Position numbers and translations under genes: made by a program
Shown here: piece after piece, positions 6,460 through 13,120 of the stretch
How positions within the stretch are numbered: position 1 is the stretch's first letter
Layout of the letters: every line of letters starts with the position of its first letter
Source: CAYLVJ01 sp964501525
GTDB lineage: Bacteria; Patescibacteriota; Minisyncoccia; Minisyncoccales; CAYTKG01
Assembly (NCBI GenBank): GCA_964501525.1
Contig: CAZCSI010000011.1
Coordinates: forward strand, 1 to 17,445
Reading direction: 5' to 3'
Length of the DNA stretch: 17,445 nucleotides
Notes under the pieces: model-generated
Databases searched by the model: none
What the model was told of the DNA's origin: nothing
The model's input: the letters and a program-made list of their open reading frames with translations, nothing else

Positions 6460-6489
6460 GCTCCGGAACAATTCCGGAGCTTTTATTTT
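6460..6489 (+). terminator. Intrinsic terminator closing the small-gene locus
   Basis: GCTCCGGAA (6460-6468) pairs perfectly with TTCCGGAGC (6472-6480) over a 3-nt loop. TTTTATTTT follows. It separates this unit from the mraZ promoter. Confidence 0.92.
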
Positions 6490-6555
6490 AGCTTAAAACA
6501 TTAAAAAGGCTGTTTTCTGTGGAAAAACTGTGGAAAAACAGGTGTTTTCAAGGGG

Positions 6556-6585
6556 TTGACAAGGGGTTGCTTGGTGGAATATACT
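6556..6585 (+). promoter_or_regulatory. mraZ / dcw cluster promoter
   Basis: TTGACA (6556-6561), an 18-nt spacer and TATACT (6580-6585) form the promoter. Initiation is expected near 6592, leaving a leader of about 100 nt before mraZ that contains the putative MraZ boxes. Confidence 0.75.
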
Positions 6586-6595
6586 GGTAGTGAGG

Positions 6596-6620
6596 TGGGA
6601 AATTGTGGAAAACTATGTGA
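6596..6620 (+). promoter_or_regulatory. Putative MraZ operator: three direct repeats, 10-nt period
   Basis: TGGGA (6596-6600), TGGAA (6606-6610) and TGTGA (6616-6620) recur at exactly 10-nt steps with 5-nt spacers. This is the geometry of E. coli MraZ boxes (TGGGN with 5-nt spacers), where MraZ represses its own operon. The boxes begin about 10 nt after the -10 element, a good place for repression. A further TGGAA at 6637 is one base out of phase. Confidence 0.6.
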
Positions 6621-6692
6621 AGAACCCCGGAAACTGTGGAAAACTCGGTGTAAAGATATAAAATACTTACAAACTTGGTTTAAAAACACATT

Positions 6693-7130
6693 ATGCAGGA
6701 TTTTAAGGGTCAATACAGCCACTCTATGGACAGAAAACGCCGAGTTTCCATTCCAGCCAAGATGCGCGCCAATCTGGGGGCCAGGGTAGTGGTGACCAAA
6801 GGAGTAGACGAGTGCTTGGAAATTTACCCTCTCAAGGAGTGGGAAAAAAGAGCTGAACACCTGCAGAACCTGCCTAAAGCCAGAAGAGAAACCAGGGCCC
6901 TGATACGTATTATACTCGGCTCCGCCTCCGAGGTGGAGCTGGACAAGCTGGGTAGAATACTTGTTCCCGAGTATTTGACCGACTACGCGGAGTTGAGCAA
7001 AGAGGTGATAGTGGTTGGACTGGGAAACAGAATAGAGCTTTGGAACGAAGAAAAATGGAAAGAGTACCGCTCTAAAGCGGAGCAGGACCTGCCGACACTG
7101 ATGGAAAAGATTGAAGAGCTGGGAGTGTGA
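6693..7130 (+). CDS. mraZ: Transcriptional regulator MraZ
   Basis: MraZ is the DNA-binding regulator that heads division/cell-wall (dcw) clusters and represses its own operon. The 145-aa product has the usual length and two SpoVT/AbrB-like half-domains. The first, about residues 6-50, contains HSMDRKRRVSIPAKMR. The second, about 78-125, contains ELDKLGRILVPEYL and then VIVVGLGNRIELWNEEKW. The paired D-x-x-x-R-x-x-(I/V)-P signatures are diagnostic. The gene follows a good promoter and the TGGRA-type boxes, and overlaps rsmH by 4 nt, so the two are translationally coupled. The ATG at 6693 aligns with the family N-terminus. No clear ribosome site precedes it. Confidence 0.96.
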   Translation: MQDFKGQYSHSMDRKRRVSIPAKMRANLGARVVVTKGVDECLEIYPLKEWEKRAEHLQNLPKARRETRALIRIILGSASEVELDKLGRILVPEYLTDYAELSKEVIVVGLGNRIELWNEEKWKEYRSKAEQDLPTLMEKIEELGV

Positions 7131-8029
7131 CCCATCAGCCCGTATTGAAAAACAAGGTCATTGAGTATTTAGACCCTCAGCCGAACCAAAATTTTATTGA
7201 TTGTACTTTTGGACAGGGAGGGCACACATACGCCATTTTACAAAAAAACGAACCGGATGGAAAAGTACTGGCTATAGAGCAGACCCCGAAGCTGGTAAAA
7301 CAAGCCGAAGAAAGAATAAAAGACAAGAGATTGAAGCAGAGACTGATTTTTGTCAACAACAACTTTGTCAACTTAAAAGAGATTGTAGAGAAAAAAGATT
7401 TTAAGCCGGTGTCCGGAATTGTTCTGGACCTGGGCTTCTCTCTGTGGCATATAAAGCAGAGCGGGCTGGGGTTCAGCTTCCAAAAAGAAGAACCCCTGAT
7501 AATGAGGTACGACGGAAACGAGAAAAAGATTACGGCAAAAGATATTGTCAACACCTGGCCCCCTAAAGATATCGCTCGAGCGCTCAAACGATACGGAGAA
7601 GAAAAGTTTGCCCGGGAAATAGCGGACAGGATATCACAGCAGAGACAAGCAAAAAAGATTGAAACCACCACCCAGCTTTCCGAAATCGTAAAACAAGCCA
7701 CACCCGACTGGTACCACAGAAAAAGGATTCATCCTGCAACACGCACTTTCCAGGCTCTGCGCATCGCCGTCAACCAGGAGCTAGAAAACCTAAAAATGGT
7801 TTTGCCGCAGGCAGCAGAGGTCTTGGAACAGGAAGGACGGCTGGTTATCATCTCCTTCCACTCTTTAGAAGACAGAATCGTTAAAAATTTTTTTAAAAAA
7901 ACTCCATTAAAAATAATAACCAGAAAGCCGGTCAGACCGGGAGAAGAAGAAATAAAAAACAATCCCAGCTCCCGTTCAGCCAAGTTGAGAGCGGCTGTAA
8001 AAACAAAAGAAGAAAATGACAAAAGCTAA
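7127..8029 (+). CDS. rsmH: 16S rRNA (cytosine-1402-N4)-methyltransferase RsmH
   Basis: RsmH (MraW) uses S-adenosylmethionine to N4-methylate C1402 in the ribosomal P site. The 300-aa product shows the cofactor loop DCTFGQGGHT (25-34), GFSFQKEEPLIMRYD (115-129), HPATRTFQALRIAVN (202-216), SFHSLEDRIVK (243-253) and the C-terminal NPSSRSAKLRAA (279-290). Two small departures are GGHT where GGHS is usual, and LDLGFSLWHIK where LDLGVSS is usual. The GTG start at 7127 overlaps the mraZ stop, which is typical of dcw clusters. The 3' end overlaps the ftsL-like gene by 14 nt. Confidence 0.96.
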   Translation: MTHQPVLKNKVIEYLDPQPNQNFIDCTFGQGGHTYAILQKNEPDGKVLAIEQTPKLVKQAEERIKDKRLKQRLIFVNNNFVNLKEIVEKKDFKPVSGIVLDLGFSLWHIKQSGLGFSFQKEEPLIMRYDGNEKKITAKDIVNTWPPKDIARALKRYGEEKFAREIADRISQQRQAKKIETTTQLSEIVKQATPDWYHRKRIHPATRTFQALRIAVNQELENLKMVLPQAAEVLEQEGRLVIISFHSLEDRIVKNFFKKTPLKIITRKPVRPGEEEIKNNPSSRSAKLRAAVKTKEENDKS

Positions 8030-8303
8030 TTTTTTAAAAAGTTTCATCCTTATCAACCTTTGCCTGACAACGCTTTTCATAATGCAGTTCAGCTCTTTAA
8101 TTTCAGTCAATTTCGAGGTCTACCAATCCGAATCCCAGATCAAAGAACTGGCCCTAAACAATGAAAAAATGAGCTTTAATTTTCTGGACAAAAACAGATT
8201 TGAAAATTTAGAGAATTTGGCTGGTCAGCTCGGTTTTCAAAAGACGGAGAATGTGGAGTACATTGAGGTGTTGAGCAGCGAGATGGCTAGCCGGCCTCAG
8301 TAA
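8016..8303 (+). CDS. FtsL-like short bitopic division protein
   Basis: This 95-aa protein has a short basic N-terminus, one membrane segment (about residues 9-30) and an extracytoplasmic tail. The tail (about 35-60) looks coiled-coil forming: YQSESQIKELALNNEKMSF. Size, topology and position between rsmH and the penicillin-binding protein match FtsL, which with FtsB and FtsQ activates septal synthesis by FtsW/FtsI. FtsL proteins are poorly conserved, so the call rests mainly on context. The start overlaps rsmH and the stop lies 1 nt before the next ATG, indicating tight coupling. Confidence 0.7.
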   Translation: MTKANFLKSFILINLCLTTLFIMQFSSLISVNFEVYQSESQIKELALNNEKMSFNFLDKNRFENLENLAGQLGFQKTENVEYIEVLSSEMASRPQ

Positions 8304-8304
8304 A

Positions 8305-9969
8305 ATGAAAAACTGGCGCGCCTATTTTTTATTAACCCTTTTCTTTTTATTAACAGCGGCTGTTTTCAGCCGTTTGGTTTTTTTACAGGTTGTAAAACAT
8401 GAGCTCTATAAAGCGCTGGGCGAAGGAGAACAAAGAATAGTAGAACCCATGGAAAGTGAAAGGGGAGAGATATTCTTTTCCAACGGAGATCCGCTGGCTC
8501 TCAACAAAACGGTCAAGTATGCTTTTATTTCTCCCCAAGAAATAAAAGACAAAGAAGAAACGGCTCGGGAGCTGGCTGAGCTGCTGGATCTTTCTTATGA
8601 CAACGTGCTGGCAAAAGCAAGGAAAAGCAACTATTTTGAAATCATAAAAGATGATCTGTCTGAGCAGGAAGAGCTTTCTCTCAAAGAAAAATCTTTAACC
8701 GGCGTCTATATAGATAGAAAAATAGAAAGGTATTACCCTCAGGGAGAGATAACAGCCTATATCACGGGGTTTGTAGGCGGAGAAGGAACAGGCCAGTACG
8801 GATTAGAGGGATTTTACGATCAAGAATTAAGGGGCAAAAAAGTAATAACTCAAAAAGAAAAGGGCCCTTTCGGTTTTTTAGATATGACGCCCACTGACCC
8901 CAAGGGGCCGGATATTTATACTACAGTCGACCCGGCGATTCAGTTCACCGCCTGGAAAATTTTATCTCAAAGCCAAGAAAGATTGGGATTTAAAAGTGGA
9001 CAGATCCTGGTAATGGACCCCCGGTCCGGAGCTGTTTTAGCTCTGGCTCAATATCCGAGCTTCGACCCTAACAATTACTCGGAGACGGAAACCCTGGACA
9101 GGTTTCAAAATAATCTGGTGCAAAAAACATATGAACCGGGATCCGTTTTCAAGCCCGTTACCCTGGCAGCCGCTATTGACCACAATAAAGTAACTCCGGA
9201 CACAACTTATGTGGACACGGGTACGGTTCAAATAGGAGGCTACACCATCAAGAACTATGATGAGCGGGTGTGGGGAAAACAGACGATGACTAATGTTCTG
9301 GAAAACTCCATCAACACGGGCGCTGTTTTTGCGGAAAAGCAGTTGGGGCACAGTAATTTTCTACGTTATATTGAAGATTTTGGCTTGTTTGAAAAAACCG
9401 GCTTGGACCTTCAGGGTGAAGTTTTTTCTGAGAACAGGGAGGTTAAAAAAGGATACGAAGTCAATTATGCCACCGCCTCATTCGGACAGGGGATCAGTAT
9501 AACGCCTGTCCAATTAGCCCGCTCTTTCACCGCTTTTACTAATGAAGGAAAGATGGTTAATCCTCATCTTGTGCGGAAATTAGGCGATGAACAGATGACA
9601 GAGCAGGACAAAGAATTGAAAAAGGTAGTCAGGAAAGAAACAGCCGTTGACCTGGTGAACATGCTGGTTTCTTCAACGGAAAACGGTTATGCCAAAGGAG
9701 CTGCGATAGAAGGATACCATATGGCCGGTAAAACAGGGACAGCGCAGATCGCATGGGCTGCTCTCGGTGTCAACCAAAAAGGATACTCAAAAGAAACCTT
9801 TCAAACCTTTGTAGGTTTTGGGCCTGCTTATGACCCCCGGTTCCTTGTTGCTGTTAAACTTGATTCTCCCCAAACAAAAACAGCCAGCTACTCAACCACC
9901 CCTATTTTTAAAGAACTGGCCGAATATATTGTCACCCTGTGGGAGATACCGCCTTCCAAAATAGAGTAG
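8305..9969 (+). CDS. Class B penicillin-binding protein (FtsI/PBP2 type transpeptidase)
   Basis: This DD-transpeptidase cross-links peptidoglycan outside the membrane. The 554-aa product has a single N-terminal anchor (about residues 7-27), then a dimerisation/pedestal domain including SERGEIFFSNGDPLA (51-65). The catalytic domain begins near 205. Catalytic motifs are SVFK (Ser280, Lys283), SIN (335-337) and KTGT (476-479), all intact and in the expected order. There is no glycosyltransferase domain and no PASTA repeat. Its place in the mraZ-rsmH-ftsL run argues for the division enzyme FtsI, though an elongation-type PBP2 cannot be excluded. The next gene starts 16 nt downstream. Confidence 0.93.
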   Translation: MKNWRAYFLLTLFFLLTAAVFSRLVFLQVVKHELYKALGEGEQRIVEPMESERGEIFFSNGDPLALNKTVKYAFISPQEIKDKEETARELAELLDLSYDNVLAKARKSNYFEIIKDDLSEQEELSLKEKSLTGVYIDRKIERYYPQGEITAYITGFVGGEGTGQYGLEGFYDQELRGKKVITQKEKGPFGFLDMTPTDPKGPDIYTTVDPAIQFTAWKILSQSQERLGFKSGQILVMDPRSGAVLALAQYPSFDPNNYSETETLDRFQNNLVQKTYEPGSVFKPVTLAAAIDHNKVTPDTTYVDTGTVQIGGYTIKNYDERVWGKQTMTNVLENSINTGAVFAEKQLGHSNFLRYIEDFGLFEKTGLDLQGEVFSENREVKKGYEVNYATASFGQGISITPVQLARSFTAFTNEGKMVNPHLVRKLGDEQMTEQDKELKKVVRKETAVDLVNMLVSSTENGYAKGAAIEGYHMAGKTGTAQIAWAALGVNQKGYSKETFQTFVGFGPAYDPRFLVAVKLDSPQTKTASYSTTPIFKELAEYIVTLWEIPPSKIE

Positions 9970-9985
9970 TATTTCAAACTCTTTT

Positions 9986-10558
9986 ATGCTGAAAAAATTA
10001 ATTTACAAAATAAAAAGACCCTGCTTGATAATCATCCGGACAGAGGAAAACAAGTTGTTCCTCAGGGCTTTAAGTTTACTCCTCGAAAACAAGCCTTTTG
10101 TTGTTTTCCCCCCTCAGAAAAAAAAGCTTGAGTTCTATATCAAAAACTCCAGTCAAACGATTTTTGTTCCGGGAAATCAAGAAAAATTGTCTTCTTCTGG
10201 ACAAGAATTGTCTTCTTCTGGACAAGAATTGTCTTCTTCTGAACAAAAGGTTGCGAAGCTTTTAACAACCTCTGATATGTTAATAAAACCTGTCAGCACA
10301 AAACAGATTAAAACCAAGGCAGCGGTTGCAGAATACGGAGTGGAACAAGAAGCAAACCTTTGTGCTTCAGACCTGTCAACTAAAAACGGTTTTACCAACC
10401 TCAAACTCAACTACCAAGGAAACAGCGTTCCTTTATGGCTTACCGGAAACTGGAGCAGGAGGGAGATAGAAAAGATAATGGGCGCCGTTCTCGTTTCTCT
10501 TGAACTCGATGTCAACCTGGTCAGCGCTTCCCAGGCCTTAAAAAACTTGGAAAAGTAA
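9986..10558 (+). CDS. Mur-ligase-like remnant lacking the ATP-binding loop
   Basis: This 190-aa protein sits where murE or murF usually follows ftsI. Residues from about 92 to the end read like the middle of a MurF-type ligase. TTSDMLIK stands where these enzymes have an N-A-D-D-P-x segment, and AVAEYGVEQEANLCASDL matches the yG-x(n)-A-D-(V/L)-x-A strand. LKLNYQGNSVPLWLTGNW is followed by a helix ending SLELDVNLVSASQAL. The N-terminus (RPCLIIIRTEENKLFLRAL) occupies the place of the P-loop strand, but G-x-x-G-K-[ST] is absent. The C-terminal ligase domain is missing too. Residues 68-88 are three tandem LSSSGQE-type heptads. I infer a degenerate or repurposed Mur ligase, not an active one. Similarity is by eye and needs a profile search. 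Confidence 0.6.
   Translation: MLKKLIYKIKRPCLIIIRTEENKLFLRALSLLLENKPFVVFPPQKKKLEFYIKNSSQTIFVPGNQEKLSSSGQELSSSGQELSSSEQKVAKLLTTSDMLIKPVSTKQIKTKAAVAEYGVEQEANLCASDLSTKNGFTNLKLNYQGNSVPLWLTGNWSRREIEKIMGAVLVSLELDVNLVSASQALKNLEK
10187..10249 (+). repeat. Three tandem 21-nt repeats in the Mur-like gene
   Basis: Units start at 10187, 10208 and 10229. The first two are identical and begin TTGTCTTCTTCTGGACAAG. The third differs near its end (GAACAAAAG). The period is a multiple of three, so copy changes keep the frame, adding or removing LSSSGQE heptads. The identity suggests recent expansion. Confidence 0.95.
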
Positions 10559-10575
10559 AAAAAATCAGGTAGTAT
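10547..10575 (+). promoter_or_regulatory. Promoter of the 84-aa gene
   Basis: TTGGAA (10547-10552), a 17-nt spacer and TAGTAT (10570-10575) form the promoter. The -35 lies in the last codons of the Mur-like gene. A small ATTGG/CCAAT hairpin follows in the leader. Confidence 0.55.
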
Positions 10576-10625
10576 GAAATTGGTTCTTCCAATCTATTTC
10601 TCCCTCGTAGAAGAAAGGAGGCGCT

Positions 10626-10880
10626 ATGAATAGTAACGTGATGGCAGCGAGGGAGGATTTGACAAAGGATTACATCGAGAAGTTGATAGAACAGTATCAG
10701 AATCCTTCCTCGGAAACTCAACGCGAGCGGGCACGCGATAAGCTCGCACAAGCCAGAAGGATCGCTTCGGGAGACCCCGATGCATTGTGGGTCCACCTGT
10801 GGATCCTGAAGGCAGGGATCGACTTGGAAGAGGTGGCTTTCGCTGAGCCGGAAGCCAAGAAGAAACGCGGGTACGGCTAA
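10626..10880 (+). CDS. Small soluble helical protein, function unknown
   Basis: This is an 84-aa charged protein with a textbook ribosome site (AAAGGAGG, 6 nt or less before the ATG). Residues 7-25 and 30-47 look like amphipathic helices (DLTKDYIEKLIEQYQ; RERARDKLAQARRIA). A tryptophan-containing segment (ALWVHLWILKAGI, about 53-65) and a basic tail follow. No membrane segment, metal site or enzyme motif is visible. It has its own promoter and terminator, so it is an independent unit between the cell-wall cluster and tRNA-Glu. Codons favour AAG, GAG and ATC and are more GC-rich than the neighbours, similar to the 91-aa ORF. I do not recognise it. Confidence 0.75.
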   Translation: MNSNVMAAREDLTKDYIEKLIEQYQNPSSETQRERARDKLAQARRIASGDPDALWVHLWILKAGIDLEEVAFAEPEAKKKRGYG

Positions 10881-10905
10881 AGCAAAAGAGGGGGACATAG
10901 CGGCT

Positions 10906-10957
10906 AGGCGCCGGGCCGACAAGTCTCATTGTTCTTTACTTCACACCGGCGCCTTTT
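10906..10957 (+). terminator. Large-loop intrinsic terminator
   Basis: AGGCGCCGG (10906-10914) pairs perfectly with CCGGCGCCT (10946-10954), followed by TTTT. The 31-nt loop is long but holds a small inner pairing (GACAA/TTGTT). It lies between the 84-aa gene and tRNA-Glu. Confidence 0.7.
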
Positions 10958-10968
10958 AATTACATAAA

Positions 10969-11043
10969 GACCCCGTCGTCTAGTCCGGCCTAGGACGTCA
11001 GATTCTCACTCTGGCAACACGGGTTCAAATCCCGTCGGGGTCA
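10969..11043 (+). tRNA. tRNA-Glu (anticodon CTC)
   Basis: The acceptor stem is GACCCCG/CGGGGTC with discriminator A11043. The D arm GTCTAG...CTAGGAC is typical of tRNA-Glu. The anticodon stem TCAGA/TCTGG closes loop TTCTCAC with CTC at 11005-11007. The T stem ACGGG/CCCGT holds TTCAAAT. CCA is not encoded. It reads GAG only, so another tRNA-Glu (TTC) is expected elsewhere. Confidence 0.96.
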
Positions 11044-11082
11044 CTTGAAATCACTGTTTATTTCTGGTTAAATAAACTCAGT

Positions 11083-12132
11083 ATGATTGACCCAATAACG
11101 CTTTTGATTATTTTCCTTGTTTTCCTGTCAATAGGAATCTTTTTGTTTATATACAACAAAAAACTGGAGACGGACAAAACCCAGAATGAAGCGATCAGGG
11201 ATTTGGAAAGACGCCTCACCGATTTAATGAGCAGCCAGCTGAAAGAGATCCGAGGAAGCGTTGACGGCACCTCGGATAAAATGCACCACCAGATTCGGTC
11301 TTTTACTCATGAAACGACCGAGATGCGCAAAGATCTGAAGGAGATGCAGGAAAAAATGAAAGATATCTCTTCTTTTCAGGAAATATTCCGTTCTCCGAAA
11401 CTGAGAGGCCAGTGGGGTGAAGCGAGCTTGGAGCATATCCTTTCCCAGTACTATCCTCCCGAACTGTACGAGTGCCAATATAATTTTTCTTCAGGCCTGC
11501 AGGTTGACGCGGTTTTAAAACTTCCCAACAACAAACTGCTGCCCATTGACGCTAAATTCAGTTCGGACAGCTTTCAAAAAATGATAGGCGCCAAAGACAA
11601 ACAAGCAAGAAACAGCTGCCGCAAACAGTTTGTGTCCGACATCAAAAAACAGATCGACGAAATAGTTTCCAAATATATCATACCCGAGGAGAATACGGTT
11701 GATTTCGCTTTGATGTACATCCCGGCCGAAGCCATTTATTACGAGATTATTAACAACATCGGCCGGCAGTTTGACATAGCTCAGTATGCCTGGAAAAAGA
11801 GGGTGATTTTAACCTCGCCCAATACCTTTTATTTAACCCTGAAAACAATAGAGTTCTGGTTCAGAGATACGGAGCTTTCAAGGCACACTCAAAAAATAAT
11901 CAAACGTTTGGAAAGAGTGAGAAGCGACGGCAAGAAACTTTCAGAAGAGTTCAGAAAGTTGGGCAGCCATCTTCACAATGCCGGCTCAGCCTTCCGGAGA
12001 TCAAAAAAACGTCTTTCTCTGCTGGACAGGAGAACTGAAAAATTAATAGAAAGAAGAGAGATAAAGCAGATTGAAGAGAGGCTTGAAGACAAAGCTGAAG
12101 ATGAGATTGAAAGTAAAAAAGAAGAAACTTAA
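11083..12132 (+). CDS. rmuC: DNA recombination protein RmuC family
   Basis: RmuC proteins limit DNA rearrangements between inverted repeats and carry a putative nuclease fold. The 349-aa product begins with one membrane segment (about residues 5-24) and a coiled-coil region (about 30-100). The RmuC core begins with RGQWGEASLE (108-117). VDAVLKLPNNKLLPIDAKF (141-159) gives a PD-(D/E)xK-like set: Asp142, Asp156, Lys158. The C-terminus is a long charged helical tail. Length is somewhat short of the E. coli protein, as is common for minimal versions. It starts 39 nt after tRNA-Glu with no clear ribosome site or promoter of its own. It may be read through from the tRNA. Confidence 0.93.
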   Translation: MIDPITLLIIFLVFLSIGIFLFIYNKKLETDKTQNEAIRDLERRLTDLMSSQLKEIRGSVDGTSDKMHHQIRSFTHETTEMRKDLKEMQEKMKDISSFQEIFRSPKLRGQWGEASLEHILSQYYPPELYECQYNFSSGLQVDAVLKLPNNKLLPIDAKFSSDSFQKMIGAKDKQARNSCRKQFVSDIKKQIDEIVSKYIIPEENTVDFALMYIPAEAIYYEIINNIGRQFDIAQYAWKKRVILTSPNTFYLTLKTIEFWFRDTELSRHTQKIIKRLERVRSDGKKLSEEFRKLGSHLHNAGSAFRRSKKRLSLLDRRTEKLIERREIKQIEERLEDKAEDEIESKKEET

Positions 12133-12174
12133 TCAACCTATTATAATCAAGCAGTTAAATCAACGTAAGAAACT

Positions 12175-12492
12175 ATGTCCTTGGCAATAATCAAAACAGG
12201 AGGAAAACAGTATATAGTGGAGCCGGAAGCAAAGATAAAAATTGAAAAGATAAAAGACAAAAAAGAAGGGGATAAGGTTGTCTTTGACAAGGTTTTGCTG
12301 GTAGAAGAAAAAGGCAAGGTTCAAATCGGAGAACCCTTTTTAACCAATACTGAAGTGCAGGGAAAAGTTGTAGAACAGGGAAGAAACAGAAAGGTGACTA
12401 TTCTTAAGTTCAAATCCAAATCCCATCAAAAAACAAAAAGAGGGCATCGTCAGCCCTATACGCAGGTCAAGATCGAAAAGATAAAATCTTGA
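12175..12492 (+). CDS. rplU: 50S ribosomal protein L21
   Basis: L21 binds 23S rRNA in the large ribosomal subunit. The 105-aa product shows the family N-terminus AIIKTGGKQYIVEPEAKIKIEKI, a central VLLVEEKGKVQIGEPFL and the basic FKSKSHQKTKRGHRQPYTQVKI end. The length is normal. A TATAAT at 12142-12147 in the gap after rmuC may be its -10, but no good -35 is visible. rpmA (L27), the usual next gene, is absent: the convergent recR gene ends one base away. Confidence 0.97.
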   Translation: MSLAIIKTGGKQYIVEPEAKIKIEKIKDKKEGDKVVFDKVLLVEEKGKVQIGEPFLTNTEVQGKVVEQGRNRKVTILKFKSKSHQKTKRGHRQPYTQVKIEKIKS

Positions 12493-12493
12493 A

Positions 12494-13120
12494 TTACAGC
12501 TTGTACCGGGTGCGGAAAGCAGAGGACAGGGTTTTATCGTCCGCGTATTCCAGCTCTCCGCCCGTAGGCAGACCCCGGCCCAAGGTGCTTATCTCCGGTC
12601 CCATACCTTTCAACTTTCTCTTGAGATAAACGATCGTACTGTCCCCCTCAAGAGTAGGATTAAGAGCTAAAATAATCTCTTTAAACTCTGACTCAACCCC
12701 GAACTTGGCGGGGTTTTTTATATGTTCGATAAGCTCTTTAACCCTTAACTTTTCTATATCCTCCTCCCGCAGGGAAGAAACAGTGCCTCCCAAAACAAAG
12801 TAAAGCCCTTTGTAAAGGTTGCTTTTTTCAACACTTTCCAAATCGGTTTCTTTGGCCACCACGCACAGCTTCCCTTTGTGGCGGCTGCGATCAGAACATA
12901 TCTCACATAAACCAGAACCGTTCTTTTGAGGAGTGAAAAGTTTGAAACAGAACCGACAGCGGGTCAAACTCCCGAGTTGGTCAATACCTTGAATCAGCTC
13001 TTCTCGTTGTTTCTCGTTCAGTTCGAACAAATAAAAAACAAACCGGGCCGCTGTTTTGGGCCCTACTCCGGGGAGCCAAGAAAAAATCTTGATAAGGTTT
13101 TCTATTTCTTTGGAATACAT
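12494..13120 (-). CDS. recR: Recombination mediator RecR
   Basis: RecR forms a DNA-clamp ring that, with RecO or RecF, loads RecA at gaps. The 208-aa product has a helix-hairpin-helix (LPGVGPKTA, 16-24), then a four-cysteine zinc site (C55, C58, C72, C75). A Toprim domain (about 84-175) includes LCVVAKETDLESVE, and the C-terminal segment includes TLGRGLPTGGELEYAD. Length matches the family. Its ATG overlaps the dnaB stop as TAATG, so it is translationally coupled to dnaB. RecR is often beside dnaX; a dnaB neighbour still fits a replication/repair unit. The 3' end abuts rplU, with one base between the two stops and no terminator. Confidence 0.97.
   Translation of the reverse strand: MYSKEIENLIKIFSWLPGVGPKTAARFVFYLFELNEKQREELIQGIDQLGSLTRCRFCFKLFTPQKNGSGLCEICSDRSRHKGKLCVVAKETDLESVEKSNLYKGLYFVLGGTVSSLREEDIEKLRVKELIEHIKNPAKFGVESEFKEIILALNPTLEGDSTIVYLKRKLKGMGPEISTLGRGLPTGGELEYADDKTLSSAFRTRYKL

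Larger units (their letters stand above)
6518..6643 (+). repeat. Four copies of TGTGGAAAA around the mraZ promoter
   Basis: Copies start at 6518, 6529, 6604 and 6635. Two lie upstream of the promoter, 11 nt apart, and two lie in the mraZ leader. The motif contains the MraZ-like TGGAA core and is also the complement of a DnaA-box-like TTTTCCACA. Given the gene downstream, MraZ binding is the simpler reading. Confidence 0.6.

Noticed and set aside
6500..6690. Possible replication origin: several TTTTCCACA-like DnaA boxes on the minus strand in AT-rich DNA
   Set aside because: No dnaA or dnaN nearby, the boxes sit around a clear mraZ promoter, and their TGGAA cores with a 10-nt period fit MraZ binding better.
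10576..10958. The 84-aa unit as a non-coding RNA of RNase P size
   Set aside because: Strong ribosome site, a sensible amphipathic protein and no RNase P signatures make coding the better reading.
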